From the NCBI RefSeq assembly GCF_009372235.1, contig NZ_ML762923.1:54158-118157 (forward strand): a stretch of DNA of 64,000 bases, given 5' to 3'. A program made the position numbers and the translations under genes. The DNA is from Dickeya oryzae. Lineage in GTDB: Bacteria; Pseudomonadota; Gammaproteobacteria; Enterobacterales; Enterobacteriaceae. Positions 27,977 to 38,415 of this stretch are shown here, one piece after another. Below the pieces are notes generated by a model. That model was not told where the DNA came from and did not search any database. It saw only the letters and a program-made list of their open reading frames with translations. Positions within the stretch are counted from its first letter, which is position 1; every line of letters starts with the position of its first letter.

Positions 27977-28131
27977 TTTATGTCTGGATGTCTATTTTAG
28001 TGATGAGGAATCATAGCGGGTAACCTGGCGGTGTGCAAAGGGGGGGAATTATGCCTTTTGCGCTTACCTTATAACTTTTTGTTTTGTTCAAGTGGGCGAG
28101 CTTGGTTGAGGGGAATATCGCTGAGGGAAAA

Positions 28132-28157
28132 GACATACCCGGTCTGCCGGGTATGTC
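28132..28157 (-). terminator. Intrinsic terminator of the VirK-like gene
   Basis: An 11-bp perfect stem (GACATACCCGG with CCGGGTATGTC) and a 4-base loop are followed by TTTTCCC on the minus strand, just past the stop codon. Confidence 0.85.
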
Positions 28158-28166
28158 GGGCGAGTC

Positions 28167-28598
28167 TTATTGCACGAAGAAGCCGATGTCCTGACCCAGT
28201 TTGCACTGGTAACTCAGGGTATTGCCGCGCTGCTGCAGGCCCGGCAGGTTAAACATGTAGGTGGTGAAACGCACGGTATTATCCGGCTGAACCTGGTAAC
28301 GCATGAACTGCTGAATCGGCGTGCCGTCATTGGCGACAGTAAAGTGCTCATCGCTAAATGACAGCGTACCGTTATCAATCAGACGATAAGCGCTGATATG
28401 CAGACCACCACGCGTTTTACTGACTGGGGTGCCATCCTGAGGTGTGCAAGCGGATAAATCGATAGTGACGTTAACACTGCGCCCTTGATTCAGGGCGGTG
28501 ATGACATCGCTGGCACTCTTCAATGATTTGGACGCCATGGCTGGTGCGGCGGTGACAAGCAGGGCTGCGCTCAGCAGCAACGGGGTGATACGAGACAT
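28167..28598 (-). CDS. VirK-family exported protein
   Basis: The 143-residue precursor has a signal peptide (MSRITPLLLSAALLVTAAPAMA) and then a compact domain with SKTRGGLHISAYRL, GTLSFSDEHFTV and QQFMRYQV. I associate these patterns with the VirK family named after Agrobacterium VirK and found in plant-associated bacteria. Two Cys (SACTPQ and YQCKLG) could form a disulphide. Its biochemical role is unknown. The frame is open to 28688, but the ATG at 28598 has GGAGG and the signal peptide directly after it. The same ATATTCCTCC unit is repeated in tandem at the ribosome-binding site. The gene stands alone. Confidence 0.72.
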   Translation of the reverse strand: MSRITPLLLSAALLVTAAPAMASKSLKSASDVITALNQGRSVNVTIDLSACTPQDGTPVSKTRGGLHISAYRLIDNGTLSFSDEHFTVANDGTPIQQFMRYQVQPDNTVRFTTYMFNLPGLQQRGNTLSYQCKLGQDIGFFVQ

Positions 28599-28828
28599 TC
28601 GATATTCCTCCGATATTCCTCCATGATCGACGGTGGGTATGACGGTGCGGCCATCACCGGGTGTGTGAAGGTCAGGCCAATCGTGCATACCTCTATGTGC
28701 GTGAAGTGATAATCACGCCGAGACACTGTTTATCATGCCCACGGTGAAAGCGCTATGTCGTTTATCTGAAATAGCGATAGGTCGGAGGTGTCAACAACGG
28801 ATGTGGAATAAGACGAGGCAGGGAAGAG

Positions 28829-28856
28829 ACATCAGGCCGACGACGCGGCCTGATGT
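28829..28856 (-). terminator. Hairpin terminator of metG
   Basis: An 11-bp stem (ACATCAGGCCG with CGGCCTGATGT) and a 6-base loop lie 9 bases past the metG stop; the minus strand continues CTCTTCCC. It is a likely terminator with a weak T tract. Confidence 0.65.
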
Positions 28857-28864
28857 AAGTGTGC

Positions 28865-30895
28865 TTACTTGATTTGCATGCCTGGCTGGGCACCGCTGTC
28901 GGGGCTTAACAGGAAGATGTCTTTCCCGCCGGGGCCTGCGGCCATCACCATGCCTTCGGAAACGCCAAAGCGCATTTTACGCGGTGCCAGATTGGCGACC
29001 AGCACAGTCAGACGACCTTCCAGCGCAGAGGGATCCGGGTAGGCAGCACGGATACCGGAGAACACCTGGCGGGTCTGACCGCCCAGATCCAACGTCAACC
29101 GCAGTAGCTTGTCTGAACCGTCTACCAGTTCGGCTTTCTGGATCAAGGCAACGCGCATGTCGACTTTATCGAAGTCAGCAAAGTCGATGGTGTCTTGAAT
29201 CGGATTGTCGGCCAACGGGCCAGATGCCGGTTTGGCTGCCGCGGCGGCTTCCTCTTTGGACGCGTCGACCATGCCTTGCACCTGCGCGATGTCGATGCGG
29301 TTGAACAGTGCCTTAAACGTACCGACCCGATGATTGGTCAGCGGTTGCGACAGTGAATCCCAGCTCAGTTCCGTTTGCAGGAAGGCTTCAGCGCGTTCTG
29401 CCAGTGACGGCAGTACCGGTTTCAGGTACGTCATCAGCACGCGGAACAGGTTGATGCCCATCGAACAAATGGCCTGCAGGTCGGCATCACGGCCTTCCTG
29501 TTTAGCAACCACCCAAGGGGCCTGCTCGTCCACATAGCGGTTAGCGAGGTCTGCCAACGCCATAATTTCGCGAACCGCTTTGCCGGATTCACGGCTGCTA
29601 TAGGCTTCGGCGATGGTCTGCGCCGCGTCGATAAAGGTTTGATACAGCGCCGGGTCAGCCAGACTATCCGCCAGTTGGCCATCAAAGCGTTTGTTGATAA
29701 AACCGGCGTTACGTGATGCCAGGTTGACCACTTTGTTGACGATATCGGCGTTTACGCGCTGTACAAAGTCTTCCAGATTGAGGTCGATGTCATCAATACG
29801 CGACGACAGTTTGGCCGCGTAGTAATAACGCAGACAGTCGGCATCCAGATGCTTGAGGTAGGTGTCAGCCTTGATGAAGGTGCCGCGTGATTTGGACATC
29901 TTGGCACCGTTGACTGTCACATACCCATGTACAAACAGGTTGGTCGGCTTGCGGAAACCACTGCCTTCCAACATGGCTGGCCAGAACAGGCTGTGGAAAT
30001 AAACGATGTCTTTGCCGATAAAGTGGTACAGCTCAGTGCTGGCGTCTTTACGCCAGAATTCGTCGAAGCTGAGGTCGCCGCGTTTATCACACAGGTTTTT
30101 GAATGACCCCATGTACCCGATTGGCGCATCCAGCCAGACGTAAAAATATTTGCCCGGTGCATCCGGTACTTCGAAACCGAAATAAGGGGCGTCGCGGGTA
30201 ATATCCCACTGTTGCAGCCCGGCATCGAACCACTCCTGCATCTTGTTGGCGACCTGTTCCTGCAACGCGCCGGAGCGGGTCCAGCTTTGCAGCATGTCGC
30301 TGAATGCCGGCAAGTCGAAAAAGAAGTGTTCGGATTCGCGCATCACCGGTGTGGCACCCGACACAGCGGATTTCGGGTCAATCAACTCGGTGGGGCTGTA
30401 GGTTGCGCCGCACACCTCGCAGTTATCGCCGTACTGATCCGGAGCCTTACATTTCGGGCAGGTGCCTTTTACAAAGCGATCCGGCAGGAACATGCTTTTT
30501 TCCGGGTCGAACAACTGGGAAATGGTGCGGTTTTTGATAAAACCGTTCTCCTTCAGCCGACGGTAAATCAACCCGGACAGCTCACGGTTTTCTTCGCTGT
30601 GCGTAGAGTGATAGTTGTCGTAACTGATGTTAAACCCGGCGAAATCCTGCTGGTGTTCCTGACTCACCGTCGCAATCATCTGCTCAGGCGCTACACCCAT
30701 CTGCTGTGCTTTGAGCATGATCGGTGTGCCGTGGGCGTCGTCCGCACAAATAAAGTGGACCTGATTGCCGCGCATTCGCTGGTAACGGACCCAAATGTCC
30801 GCCTGAATGTGTTCGAGCATGTGGCCAAGGTGGATCGGGCCGTTAGCATAAGGCAGCGCGCACGTTACCAAAATTTTATTTGCGACTTGAGTCAT
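28865..30895 (-). CDS. metG: Methionyl-tRNA synthetase
   Basis: MetG charges tRNA-Met. The 676-residue protein matches E. coli MetRS (677). It has the class I HIGH-type motif [10 protein letters not shown] near residue 15-24, the zinc-binding [18 protein letters not shown] near 146-163, the KMSKS motif in [10 protein letters not shown] near 334, and a C-terminal dimerising tRNA-binding OB domain from about residue 575. It is divergent from apbC, as in E. coli. Confidence 0.98.
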   Translation of the reverse strand: MTQVANKILVTCALPYANGPIHLGHMLEHIQADIWVRYQRMRGNQVHFICADDAHGTPIMLKAQQMGVAPEQMIATVSQEHQQDFAGFNISYDNYHSTHSEENRELSGLIYRRLKENGFIKNRTISQLFDPEKSMFLPDRFVKGTCPKCKAPDQYGDNCEVCGATYSPTELIDPKSAVSGATPVMRESEHFFFDLPAFSDMLQSWTRSGALQEQVANKMQEWFDAGLQQWDITRDAPYFGFEVPDAPGKYFYVWLDAPIGYMGSFKNLCDKRGDLSFDEFWRKDASTELYHFIGKDIVYFHSLFWPAMLEGSGFRKPTNLFVHGYVTVNGAKMSKSRGTFIKADTYLKHLDADCLRYYYAAKLSSRIDDIDLNLEDFVQRVNADIVNKVVNLASRNAGFINKRFDGQLADSLADPALYQTFIDAAQTIAEAYSSRESGKAVREIMALADLANRYVDEQAPWVVAKQEGRDADLQAICSMGINLFRVLMTYLKPVLPSLAERAEAFLQTELSWDSLSQPLTNHRVGTFKALFNRIDIAQVQGMVDASKEEAAAAAKPASGPLADNPIQDTIDFADFDKVDMRVALIQKAELVDGSDKLLRLTLDLGGQTRQVFSGIRAAYPDPSALEGRLTVLVANLAPRKMRFGVSEGMVMAAGPGGKDIFLLSPDSGAQPGMQIK

Positions 30896-31197
30896 AGTGG
30901 GGAACTTGCTTGTTGGTTGGTGAATAAATTAAGAAGGAGCCTTGATGTTACCCCATCGCGTCGTAATGCGTAAACCTTGCGGCGATATAGGCTGCAACAA
31001 AACCCATCCGCTGCTCTTCAATAAACCGACAGAGAACCGTTAATAAACCGACAGAGAGTCTCTGTGTGGACGTGCACGGAAAGCCGTTCCATCCATTTTT
31101 TCCATTTCTGCGAGCGGTGTGCGGTACACCCACGCGCAAGCGTTCTGTTATGCTAGGGCCGCTGTTAACGACTTTAATTCAAACTCAAGGAGCCGGG
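30896..31197. other. metG/apbC divergent intergenic region with a tandem repeat
   Basis: These 302 bases hold the promoters of both genes. AATAAACCGACAGAGA occurs twice (31020-31035 and 31042-31057) with a 22-base period. The second copy overlaps the palindrome ACAGAGA-G-TCTCTGT at 31051-31065. No gene is supported here; the open frame running into apbC from 31066 lacks a ribosome-binding site. Confidence 0.6.
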
Positions 31198-32307
31198 ATG
31201 AACGATAAACTCCCCGCGCAAAACCCCGAGATGTTGCGCGCCATGGTGAATGGCGTACTGTCCTCCTTTTCGCACCCGACGCTGAAAAATAACCTGACCA
31301 CCCTTAATGCGTTGCATCATTGTGCGTTGCTGGACGATGTGTTGCATATCGAACTGACCATGCCGTTCGTCTGGCTGAGCGGGCTGGCCGATTTAAAAGA
31401 CAGCGTCAGTGAGGAATTGCTGCGTTTGTGTGGCGCGCGTGAAGTGGAATGGCGTCTGACGCATAACATCGCCACGTTGCGTCGCGTTAACAATCAGGCT
31501 GGCGTGAAAGGCGTGAAAAATATTATCGCCGTCAGTTCCGGTAAAGGCGGTGTCGGGAAGTCCAGTACTGCGGTGAATATGGCGCTGGCGCTGGCAGCCG
31601 AAGGGGCTAATGTCGGCATTCTGGATGCGGATATTTATGGGCCGTCGATTCCTACCATGCTGGGGGCGGCCAGCGAGCGGCCAACATCACCAGATGGGCA
31701 GCACATGGCACCGATCATGGCGCACGGGCTTGCCACCAACTCTATCGGCTATCTGGTGACGGACGATAACGCCATGGTATGGCGTGGGCCGATGGCCAGT
31801 AAGGCGCTGCTGCAATTGTTGCAGGATACGCTGTGGCCGGATCTGGATTATCTGGTGTTGGACATGCCGCCGGGTACCGGTGATATCCAACTTACACTGG
31901 CGCAGAACGTACCGGTGACCGGGGCGGTGGTGGTCACCACGCCACAAGACATCGCACTGGTGGATGCCATGAAAGGCATCGTGATGTTTGAGAAAGTGAA
32001 CGTGCCGGTATTAGGTATCGTGGAAAACATGAGTGTGCACATTTGCAGCAATTGCGGTCATCTGGAGCCGATTTTTGGTACCGGCGGTGCGCAAAAGCTG
32101 GCGGAAAAATACCACTGCGCCTTGCTGGGCCAGTTGCCGCTGCACATTTCATTGCGTGAAGACCTGGATCGTGGCGAACCGACGGTAGTCAGTAAACCGG
32201 ACAGCGAGTTTACCCAGTTGTACCGCGAACTGGCAGGCCAGGTAGCCGCACAGTTGTACTGGCAGGGGGAAGTCATCCCGACGGAAATCGCGTTTCGCGC
32301 GGTTTGA
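31198..32307 (+). CDS. apbC: Iron-sulfur cluster carrier ApbC (Mrp)
   Basis: ApbC/Mrp is a cytoplasmic P-loop ATPase that binds and delivers iron-sulfur clusters. The 369-residue protein equals E. coli Mrp. An N-terminal MIP18-like domain (about 1-95) precedes the deviant Walker [12 protein letters not shown] near 115, and [12 protein letters not shown] near 283 provides the CxxC cluster-binding pair. The ATG at 31198 has AAGGAG upstream. It is monocistronic and divergent from metG. Confidence 0.96.
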   Translation: MNDKLPAQNPEMLRAMVNGVLSSFSHPTLKNNLTTLNALHHCALLDDVLHIELTMPFVWLSGLADLKDSVSEELLRLCGAREVEWRLTHNIATLRRVNNQAGVKGVKNIIAVSSGKGGVGKSSTAVNMALALAAEGANVGILDADIYGPSIPTMLGAASERPTSPDGQHMAPIMAHGLATNSIGYLVTDDNAMVWRGPMASKALLQLLQDTLWPDLDYLVLDMPPGTGDIQLTLAQNVPVTGAVVVTTPQDIALVDAMKGIVMFEKVNVPVLGIVENMSVHICSNCGHLEPIFGTGGAQKLAEKYHCALLGQLPLHISLREDLDRGEPTVVSKPDSEFTQLYRELAGQVAAQLYWQGEVIPTEIAFRAV

Positions 32308-32614
32308 CCCTCATGAAGCGGATACTGTGAGGTGTGCGGTATCCGTTGCCTTTGGTATTGCGGGCCGGTCATGCCAGTGTGTCGTATCCGTCAGGGAACT
32401 GACGCATCTGATCAGAGGATTGGCCTGTGTAATGCTGGCGCGAATCGTGCTAACTCCCTATAATTGCCCGCGTCCAGACACCCTTGACTGTGTTGCGCAA
32501 TCAACCGCGCCTGTTGCTGATGGTTATCCTTCGGTGCACGATCCCGTGCGAATCGCGCCTGAACCGTCCGGTGTGTCCCCCTCCCTCTTTATTGTTAATC
32601 AGGTCTTTATTGCC
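32308..32614 (+). promoter_or_regulatory. udk upstream region with a consensus -10
   Basis: This 307-base gap carries a perfect TATAAT at 32459-32464 followed by a GC-rich discriminator (TGCCCGCG). The best -35 at 17 bases is the poor TGGCGC. The leader after it would be about 145 bases. I see no gene in it; the frame open from 32327 into udk has no conserved sequence before the udk ATG. Confidence 0.45.
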
Positions 32615-33256
32615 ATGACTGATAAGTCTCGCCAGTGTGTCATCATCGGGATTGCCGGCGCGTCCGCATCCGGAAAAAGTCTTATTGCCAGTACGCTGTA
32701 TCGTGAATTGCGCGATCAGGTTGGTGATGAACACATTGGTGTTATTCCGGAAGACAGCTATTACAAGGATCAATCTCACCTGACCATGGAAGAACGGGTC
32801 AAAACCAACTACGACCACCCGAGTTCGATGGATCACAGCCTGTTGTTGCACCATTTGCAGATGCTCAAAGCCGGTCAGCCGATCGCGTTGCCGCAGTACA
32901 GCTATGTGCAGCATACGCGTTTGCAGGAAACGCTACAGATGGCACCGAAAAAGGTGATTATTCTTGAAGGTATTCTGCTGTTGACCGATGCGCGACTGCG
33001 CAATGAAATGAATTTCTCCATTTTTGTCGATACCCCGCTGGATATTTGCCTGATGCGTCGCATGCGCCGTGATGTCAACGAGCGTGGTCGCTCGATGGAT
33101 TCCGTCATGGAACAATACAAGAAAACCGTGCGCCCGATGTTCCTGCAATTTATCGAACCGTCCAAACAGTATGCGGACATTATCGTCCCGCGTGGCGGCA
33201 AAAATCGTATCGCCATTGATATTCTGAAGGCGAAAATCAGCCAGTTCTTTGAGTAA
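32615..33256 (+). CDS. udk: Uridine/cytidine kinase
   Basis: Udk phosphorylates uridine and cytidine in pyrimidine salvage. The 213-residue protein equals E. coli Udk, with the P-loop [15 protein letters not shown] near residues 12-26 and near-identity through [14 protein letters not shown] and [14 protein letters not shown]. The start at 32615 gives the family N-terminus [12 protein letters not shown]. It begins the conserved order udk-dcd-asmA. Confidence 0.97.
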   Translation: MTDKSRQCVIIGIAGASASGKSLIASTLYRELRDQVGDEHIGVIPEDSYYKDQSHLTMEERVKTNYDHPSSMDHSLLLHHLQMLKAGQPIALPQYSYVQHTRLQETLQMAPKKVIILEGILLLTDARLRNEMNFSIFVDTPLDICLMRRMRRDVNERGRSMDSVMEQYKKTVRPMFLQFIEPSKQYADIIVPRGGKNRIAIDILKAKISQFFE

Positions 33257-33358
33257 GCTGTTCGCTGAGAAAATCCTTAAAGCAGGTGGGATCGGCGTGG
33301 TATTTCCGGCGCTGCTGTGGCAGTTTGGACACCTGCAAGAGTCTGACTGGAGAAGATG

Positions 33359-33940
33359 ATGAGACTGTGCGACCGTGACATTGAAGCCTGGCTGGATGAT
33401 GGCCGTCTGGTGATTACACCACGTCCCCCGATCGAACGGATTAATGGTGCGACGGTGGATGTGCGATTAGGCAATCAGTTCCGGGTATTTAGCGGTCATA
33501 CCGCACCGTTTATCGATCTGAGCGGGCCAAAGGATGAAGTGAGCGCCGCGCTGGATCGCGTCATGAGCGATGAAATCAATCTGGCAGAGGGCGAGGCCTT
33601 TTTCCTCCATCCAGGTGAACTGGCGCTGGCGGTGACGCTGGAATCGGTGATACTGCCCGATAATTTGGTGGGGTGGTTGGATGGCCGTTCTTCGCTGGCC
33701 CGTCTGGGGTTGATGGTGCATGTGACGGCACATCGTATCGATCCGGGTTGGCAGGGGCGCATCGTGTTGGAGTTCTATAACTCGGGTAAACTGCCGCTGG
33801 CATTGCGCCCGGGAATGATTATCGGCGCATTGAGTTTTGAACCGCTCTCCGGCCCGGCGGCGCGGCCGTATAACCGCCGTGAAGACGCGAAATACAAGGA
33901 CCAGCAGGGCGCAGTAGCAAGCCGGATAGATAAAGACTAG
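33359..33940 (+). CDS. dcd: dCTP deaminase
   Basis: Dcd deaminates dCTP to dUTP, the main source of dUMP for thymidylate. The 193-residue protein equals E. coli Dcd and is near-identical, including [20 protein letters not shown] and the catalytic Glu in [11 protein letters not shown] near 138. The ATG at 33359 was chosen over 33356 because it gives the family length. Confidence 0.97.
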   Translation: MRLCDRDIEAWLDDGRLVITPRPPIERINGATVDVRLGNQFRVFSGHTAPFIDLSGPKDEVSAALDRVMSDEINLAEGEAFFLHPGELALAVTLESVILPDNLVGWLDGRSSLARLGLMVHVTAHRIDPGWQGRIVLEFYNSGKLPLALRPGMIIGALSFEPLSGPAARPYNRREDAKYKDQQGAVASRIDKD

Positions 33941-33972
33941 CTGGGCCAGGTACGACAGCGAATGAGGATGGC

Positions 33973-35787
33973 ATGAGAAGATTGTTTACCACGCTGGTAA
34001 TCCTGCTGGTGGTGCTGGCCGCAGGCATGACGGCGTTGGTGGTGCTAATCAACCCGAACGATTTTCGGGCTTATATGGTGCGTCAGGTCGAGATGCGTAC
34101 CGGTTATCGATTGAGTCTGGACGGTGAGCTGCGCTGGCACGTCTGGCCGCAACTGAGCATCCTGTCCGGTAAGGTGTCGGTCAGTGCGCCGGGTGCTGCC
34201 ACACCGGTAATCAACGCTGAAAACATGCGGCTGGATGTGAAACTCTGGCCGCTGTTGTCCCACAAGCTTGAAGTCAAGCAGGTGATGTTGAAAGGCGCTG
34301 TGATTCGTTTGACACCGGATAGCGAAGCGCGTCTTGCCAGCCCGGCACCGATTGCACCAGCAGGGCCATCGGCACCGGAGGCCGATACACCGTGGCATTT
34401 CGATATCAATCAGGTTGAAGTGGCCGATAGCGTGTTGGTATTCCAGCGCGGCAACGCACCGGCACTGAATGTCCGGGACATTAACCTGACCATGCGCAGC
34501 GATGCGTCCCGCCAGGTGCAGGTATCGCTTTCCAGCCGTTTTAATCGCGATCAACGTGATTTGTCGTTTTCGCTCGACGCTGTACTGAATATGCAAAACT
34601 ACCCGCAACAGGTTGCTGCGGATGTCAGTAGCATCAGTTACCAGTTGCAAGGCGCGGGGTTGCCAGCAGAAGGTATCAGCGGTAAAGGGACGATTCGCGG
34701 CAGCTACCAGCGCCAGCCAGAGAAACTGACCGTCAACCAATTCGCACTTAGCGCCAATAACAGCCAGTTGAATGGGGCGTTATCGGCGACATTCGGCACA
34801 GTACCGGAATACGTGCTGACGTTGCAGTCAGAAAAATTGGATCTGGATGCCCTGCTGGGGCTGGCGCATGCTACCTCATCCGGTGACGGTGGGGACAAAG
34901 CGGTCATCGCACAACCGGTGTTCTCGCACGACCAACCGCCCGAACCTTATCAAGGCTTGCGTAATTCGATTGCGCGGGTAGCGGTGAACGCGACGACCCT
35001 GGTCTACCGCGGTATGACGGTTAAGGCATTTGTGCTGAAAGGTAGTAATCAGCGCGGCAAGGTGAGCGTGACGGATTTTAGCGGTCAGATTGGCGAGGGG
35101 CATTTTACCATACCGGGAACTATGGATGTGTACGCTTCTCCGGTTGTCTCTATTCAACCAACGCTGACCGCTTTGCCGCTCGCTACGCTGTTGCCGGTGT
35201 TTGAGTTGCCTGACGGTTTGGACGGGAAAGTGAGTCTGCAAGGGCGGCTGAGCGGTAATGATCTGTCACGACAGGCGTTTATCTCTCAGTGGCAGGGCTC
35301 TGCATCAGTTCAGGTTGACCAACTGCGGCTTTCCGGGTTGAACATCCAGCAGTTGATCCAGCAAGCGGTCGTGCGCAATAACAGCAGCGTTCAAGCCCCT
35401 GATGACTATAGTCGCTATACCGATATCCAACAGATGAGTGGTGAGGCAACGCTTAACGCGGGCAAACTGAATTTGCAATCGTTGTCCGGGCAGTCAGCGG
35501 CCCTGACGTTAGGGGGGGATGGTCAGTTCGATTTACCGGCCCAGCGCTGCGACATCAATATGAATGTGCGGGTGAAGCAGGGATGGAAAGGAGATGACCG
35601 GTGGGTGCAGATATTGCAGGATACCGCTATCCCATTCCGGCTGTACGGTGAGTTCGGTAATCTAAACTACCAGTTGCAGGTCGATCAGGTGCTGCGTAAA
35701 CGGCTACAGGATGAGATGAAAAAACGCCTGAGTGATTGGGCGGAGAAAAATCAACCTGCCGCTAAGGCCCCGGCCACAAATCCGTAA
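33973..35787 (+). CDS. asmA: AsmA, AsmA/TamB-family envelope protein
   Basis: AsmA is an inner-membrane-anchored periplasmic protein of the family thought to move phospholipid to the outer membrane and affecting porin assembly. The 604-residue protein has one N-terminal helix (about residues 4-27) and a long periplasmic beta-rich region, with the N-terminal AsmA domain and a C-terminal part containing NAGKLNLQSLSGQSA and DINMNVRVKQGWKGD. It is close to E. coli AsmA (617). It follows dcd by 32 bases. Confidence 0.93.
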   Translation: MRRLFTTLVILLVVLAAGMTALVVLINPNDFRAYMVRQVEMRTGYRLSLDGELRWHVWPQLSILSGKVSVSAPGAATPVINAENMRLDVKLWPLLSHKLEVKQVMLKGAVIRLTPDSEARLASPAPIAPAGPSAPEADTPWHFDINQVEVADSVLVFQRGNAPALNVRDINLTMRSDASRQVQVSLSSRFNRDQRDLSFSLDAVLNMQNYPQQVAADVSSISYQLQGAGLPAEGISGKGTIRGSYQRQPEKLTVNQFALSANNSQLNGALSATFGTVPEYVLTLQSEKLDLDALLGLAHATSSGDGGDKAVIAQPVFSHDQPPEPYQGLRNSIARVAVNATTLVYRGMTVKAFVLKGSNQRGKVSVTDFSGQIGEGHFTIPGTMDVYASPVVSIQPTLTALPLATLLPVFELPDGLDGKVSLQGRLSGNDLSRQAFISQWQGSASVQVDQLRLSGLNIQQLIQQAVVRNNSSVQAPDDYSRYTDIQQMSGEATLNAGKLNLQSLSGQSAALTLGGDGQFDLPAQRCDINMNVRVKQGWKGDDRWVQILQDTAIPFRLYGEFGNLNYQLQVDQVLRKRLQDEMKKRLSDWAEKNQPAAKAPATNP

Positions 35788-35810
35788 TGTGCCTGCGGTA
35801 TGTTTGATGA

Positions 35811-35844
35811 AACAAGAAAGGCGACTCAGGTCGCCTTTCTTGTT
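35811..35844. terminator. Bidirectional terminator, asmA/yegH
   Basis: A 15-bp perfect stem (35811-35825 with 35830-35844) with a TCAG loop lies between the convergent genes asmA and yegH. Confidence 0.85.
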
Positions 35845-35891
35845 GTCATTACCCCCGTTGCTATGACATACCGACTGATTTGTCGCGTGAG

Positions 35892-37481
35892 TTACACTTC
35901 ATAATCCGGCTGTGGGTCAGTTTCAGGGATAATCAGCACCTTCATGATGCGATGACTCTCTACCGCCAGTACCCGGAACAAGGTATTGTCGATATGTACT
36001 TCATCCCCTTCCTGGGGAATCTTCTGCGCATACTCCATCAACAGACCTGCCAGCGTGTGGTATTCCCGTTTTTCATCCAGTTGCAGTGGAATGTACATCT
36101 GTAGGTCTTCGACTGGCAGATAACCGTTGGCGATGAGCGTACCATCGTCGTTTTCCTGAATATCGTGGCGGGCGTCCAGCTCTTCCCCTTCCAGCGGCAG
36201 ATTACCGGCAATGGTTTCCATGACGTCGCTCAGGGTGACAACGCCTTCAATAGACCCAAATTCATCAGCGACAAAGGCGAAATGTGTGTGAGCCTCACGG
36301 AATTGTTCCAGCGCCGACAGCAACGATAGTTGCTCCGGAAATACCAGTGGCTGGCGGATCAGTGCCCGCAGATCCAATGCCTGGCCGTTTAATTGCTGGC
36401 GTAGCAGGTCTATCACGTGCACCACACCTAACGGCTCACTGGACACATGGCTGTCGAACATCACCAGCCGTGTGTGTTGGTTTTTCTCCATCAATGCCGG
36501 GATATCGGCGGGATCGCTGTTGATATCCACCTGCTCGATATCATGGCGGATGGTCATGATACTGCTGACAGAACGTTGCGACATGCCGAGTACGCGCTCG
36601 ATCATGCGCTGTTCCTGCCGGTTAAACACTGGCTGGTTGGCATTGCTGGTGTTATCCGCTACCCGTTCGGTGGCGGGTTTGTCACGCTCCGCCTCGTCAT
36701 GTTCGCCGCGCAGTAATCGCAGTACCGCCTCAGCGGTGCGTTGGCGCAATGGGGTCGATGAAGAGAGAAAACGCCGACGGTTGAACTGTGCCAGCTGGTT
36801 GAGCATTTCGATCATCACTGAGAAACCAATGGCAGCGTAAAGGTAACCTTTTGGAATCAGGTAACCAAACGCGTCCGCCACCAGGCTGAAGCCTATCATT
36901 AGCAGAAAACTCAGGCACAGAATCACGATGGTGGGGTGTGCATTGACGAAACGTGTCAGGGGTTTGCTGGCCAGCAGCATCAGCCCGATGGCGATGGTCA
37001 CTGCGGCCATCATTATAAGCAGGTGATCTGTCATCCCGACGGCGGTAATCACCGAGTCCAGTGAGAATACGGCGTCCAGCACCACTATCTGGGCGACTAC
37101 CGGCCAGAAGCGCGCCCCTTTACGTTGGGTTTGCTGCGCCTGATCTTTACCTTCCAGCCGTTCGTTCAGCTCCATCGTGGCTTTGAACAGCAGAAAAAGG
37201 CCACCAACCAGCATAATCAGGTCGCGTGCGCTAAACGGATGCCCATGAACGCTAAACAGTGGGTGAGTCAGCGAGACCAGCCAGGAGATGGAGGACAGCA
37301 GCACGAACCGCATCAACAAAGCCAGCAATAACCCGACAACTCGCGCCCGATCGCGTGATTTTTCCGGCAATTTCTCCGCCAGGATGGCGATGAAAACCAG
37401 GTTGTCGATACCCAGGACCAGTTCCAGCACCACCAGAGTAGCCAGACCGGCCCACATTGTCGGATCAACGATCCATTCCAT
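35892..37481 (-). CDS. yegH: TerC-family membrane protein with CBS and CorC/HlyC domains (YegH)
   Basis: The 529-residue protein has an N-terminal TerC domain of about seven membrane segments (residues 10-235, with [15 protein letters not shown] and [16 protein letters not shown] carrying acidic residues in the membrane). A pair of CBS domains (about 300-420) and a C-terminal CorC/HlyC domain (about 435-520) follow. TerC relatives are linked to metal export, but YegH's own role is not established. It is next to asmA and upstream of wza in E. coli too. Confidence 0.92.
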   Translation of the reverse strand: MEWIVDPTMWAGLATLVVLELVLGIDNLVFIAILAEKLPEKSRDRARVVGLLLALLMRFVLLSSISWLVSLTHPLFSVHGHPFSARDLIMLVGGLFLLFKATMELNERLEGKDQAQQTQRKGARFWPVVAQIVVLDAVFSLDSVITAVGMTDHLLIMMAAVTIAIGLMLLASKPLTRFVNAHPTIVILCLSFLLMIGFSLVADAFGYLIPKGYLYAAIGFSVMIEMLNQLAQFNRRRFLSSSTPLRQRTAEAVLRLLRGEHDEAERDKPATERVADNTSNANQPVFNRQEQRMIERVLGMSQRSVSSIMTIRHDIEQVDINSDPADIPALMEKNQHTRLVMFDSHVSSEPLGVVHVIDLLRQQLNGQALDLRALIRQPLVFPEQLSLLSALEQFREAHTHFAFVADEFGSIEGVVTLSDVMETIAGNLPLEGEELDARHDIQENDDGTLIANGYLPVEDLQMYIPLQLDEKREYHTLAGLLMEYAQKIPQEGDEVHIDNTLFRVLAVESHRIMKVLIIPETDPQPDYEV

Positions 37482-37731
37482 AGGCTGAGTTCACCTTTTC
37501 CTTTTCAAATTACATTGCGCATAGCGTATCAGGCGTTGCGTCGCTCAACCATAACGCGACCGATCTCGATTGATAGATATCAAATTACCGGGCAACGCTA
37601 TCCCACTTTTCTCCTGTGAGAGTGATCACAATACTTTCAGCAAGATGGAATGGATTGCAATGCATTTTGAGAAACAGAAAAAACAGTAGTTAGGTCAAAA
37701 AACAATCTATTTCATTAAGGGGGTGCATTAT

Positions 37732-37803
37732 ATGCCGAATGCACTAAAACGTCGGCAAAATAGCGCAATCGGTGGCCTCATTAGGTGTTTGCTAATGTGT
37801 TAA
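37732..37803 (+). CDS. Possible 23-residue ORF in the capsule leader
   Basis: An ATG at 37732 follows AAGGGGG by 9 bases and opens a 23-codon frame (MPNALKRRQNSAIGG ...) that ends at TAA 37801-37803. The good ribosome-binding sequence is the only support; it could be chance. It lies just before the RcsAB-like box, so it would not be on the main capsule transcript. Confidence 0.2.
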   Translation: MPNALKRRQNSAIGGLIRCLLMC

Positions 37804-37834
37804 CAGTATTATTATATGAAAGTGAAATATTTAT

Positions 37835-37848
37835 TAAGATGTCTCCTA
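37835..37848 (+). promoter_or_regulatory. RcsAB-like box upstream of the capsule operon
   Basis: TAAGATGTCTCCTA matches the RcsAB box TAAGAATATTCCTA at 10 of 14 positions, including both outer half sites. It lies 290 bases before JUMPstart in the expected promoter region. RcsA-RcsB activates exopolysaccharide operons in Erwinia-type bacteria, so Rcs phosphorelay control is inferred. Confidence 0.55.
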
Positions 37849-38125
37849 TATATTTATTTCATTGTTTTTAAAGAATAAAAATATTCTATGTCATAAGATG
37901 AATTGCATGGAATATTAGTATTTTTCCGAAAAAAAACATCAGGGAGATATTTGTCTTGTTATAAACAAATATTTTTTACTACTCTCCGGTGTGGCGATAT
38001 TGACACAACTTTAAAAATATTTAATTCGAAACTTTAGTGTCATTAATGTTTTTGCAAGCCATTTTTACGAGTCAGTTAATGACGAGTCACAGCAATAGTT
38101 GGGCGAGTCTGGAACAACATTGAGG

Positions 38126-38164
38126 CAGCGAGTTGGTAGCTACAAGCCAAGGGCGGTAGCGTAC
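38126..38164 (+). promoter_or_regulatory. JUMPstart with ops element (RfaH recruitment)
   Basis: This 39-base segment matches the JUMPstart consensus throughout, with TGGTAGCT in the middle and the ops core GGCGGTAGCGTA at 38152-38163. RNA polymerase pauses at ops and loads RfaH, which suppresses early termination in long surface-polysaccharide operons. Its position 713 bases before wza marks the transcript as RfaH-dependent. Confidence 0.93.
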
Positions 38165-38215
38165 CTGAACCGCTCTCCCGCAAGCGTACGCTGGTGTTTC
38201 AGAATATGCCCTCCA

Positions 38216-38415
38216 TGACGTTGAAACCGTTCAGCTACCGGATTGCCGGTTAGTGATGAGCGAAACGGCGACAAGGTCGATGGGTCCACCGTGAATCCTG
38301 ACGTGTGGGCTGCCTGTTACTCACTTGACTGAAAGGCGATGGCGTAAGCATGTTTACTCTGACACGAAAACCTATACCGCTGGCACAACCAGCGACATTT
38401 CCCCCGACCGGCGCA
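38216..38415 (+). pseudogene. Degenerate copy of the wza leader and first codons
   Basis: This segment resembles the region 38730-38940 that contains the real wza start. TGACGTTGRAAC (38216 and 38730), ATGAGCGAAA (38256 and 38784), a 25-base block ending at GCGATGGC-TAA (38323-38347 and 38849-38873, 21 of 25 identical) and TATACCGCTG just after the ATG all recur in order. The ATG at 38350 opens a frame whose first residues (KPIPLAQPATF) align in frame with those of Wza ([11 protein letters not shown]). The likeness fades after about 20 codons. The frame runs to 38664 but gives no lipobox or Wza domain. Confidence 0.7.
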
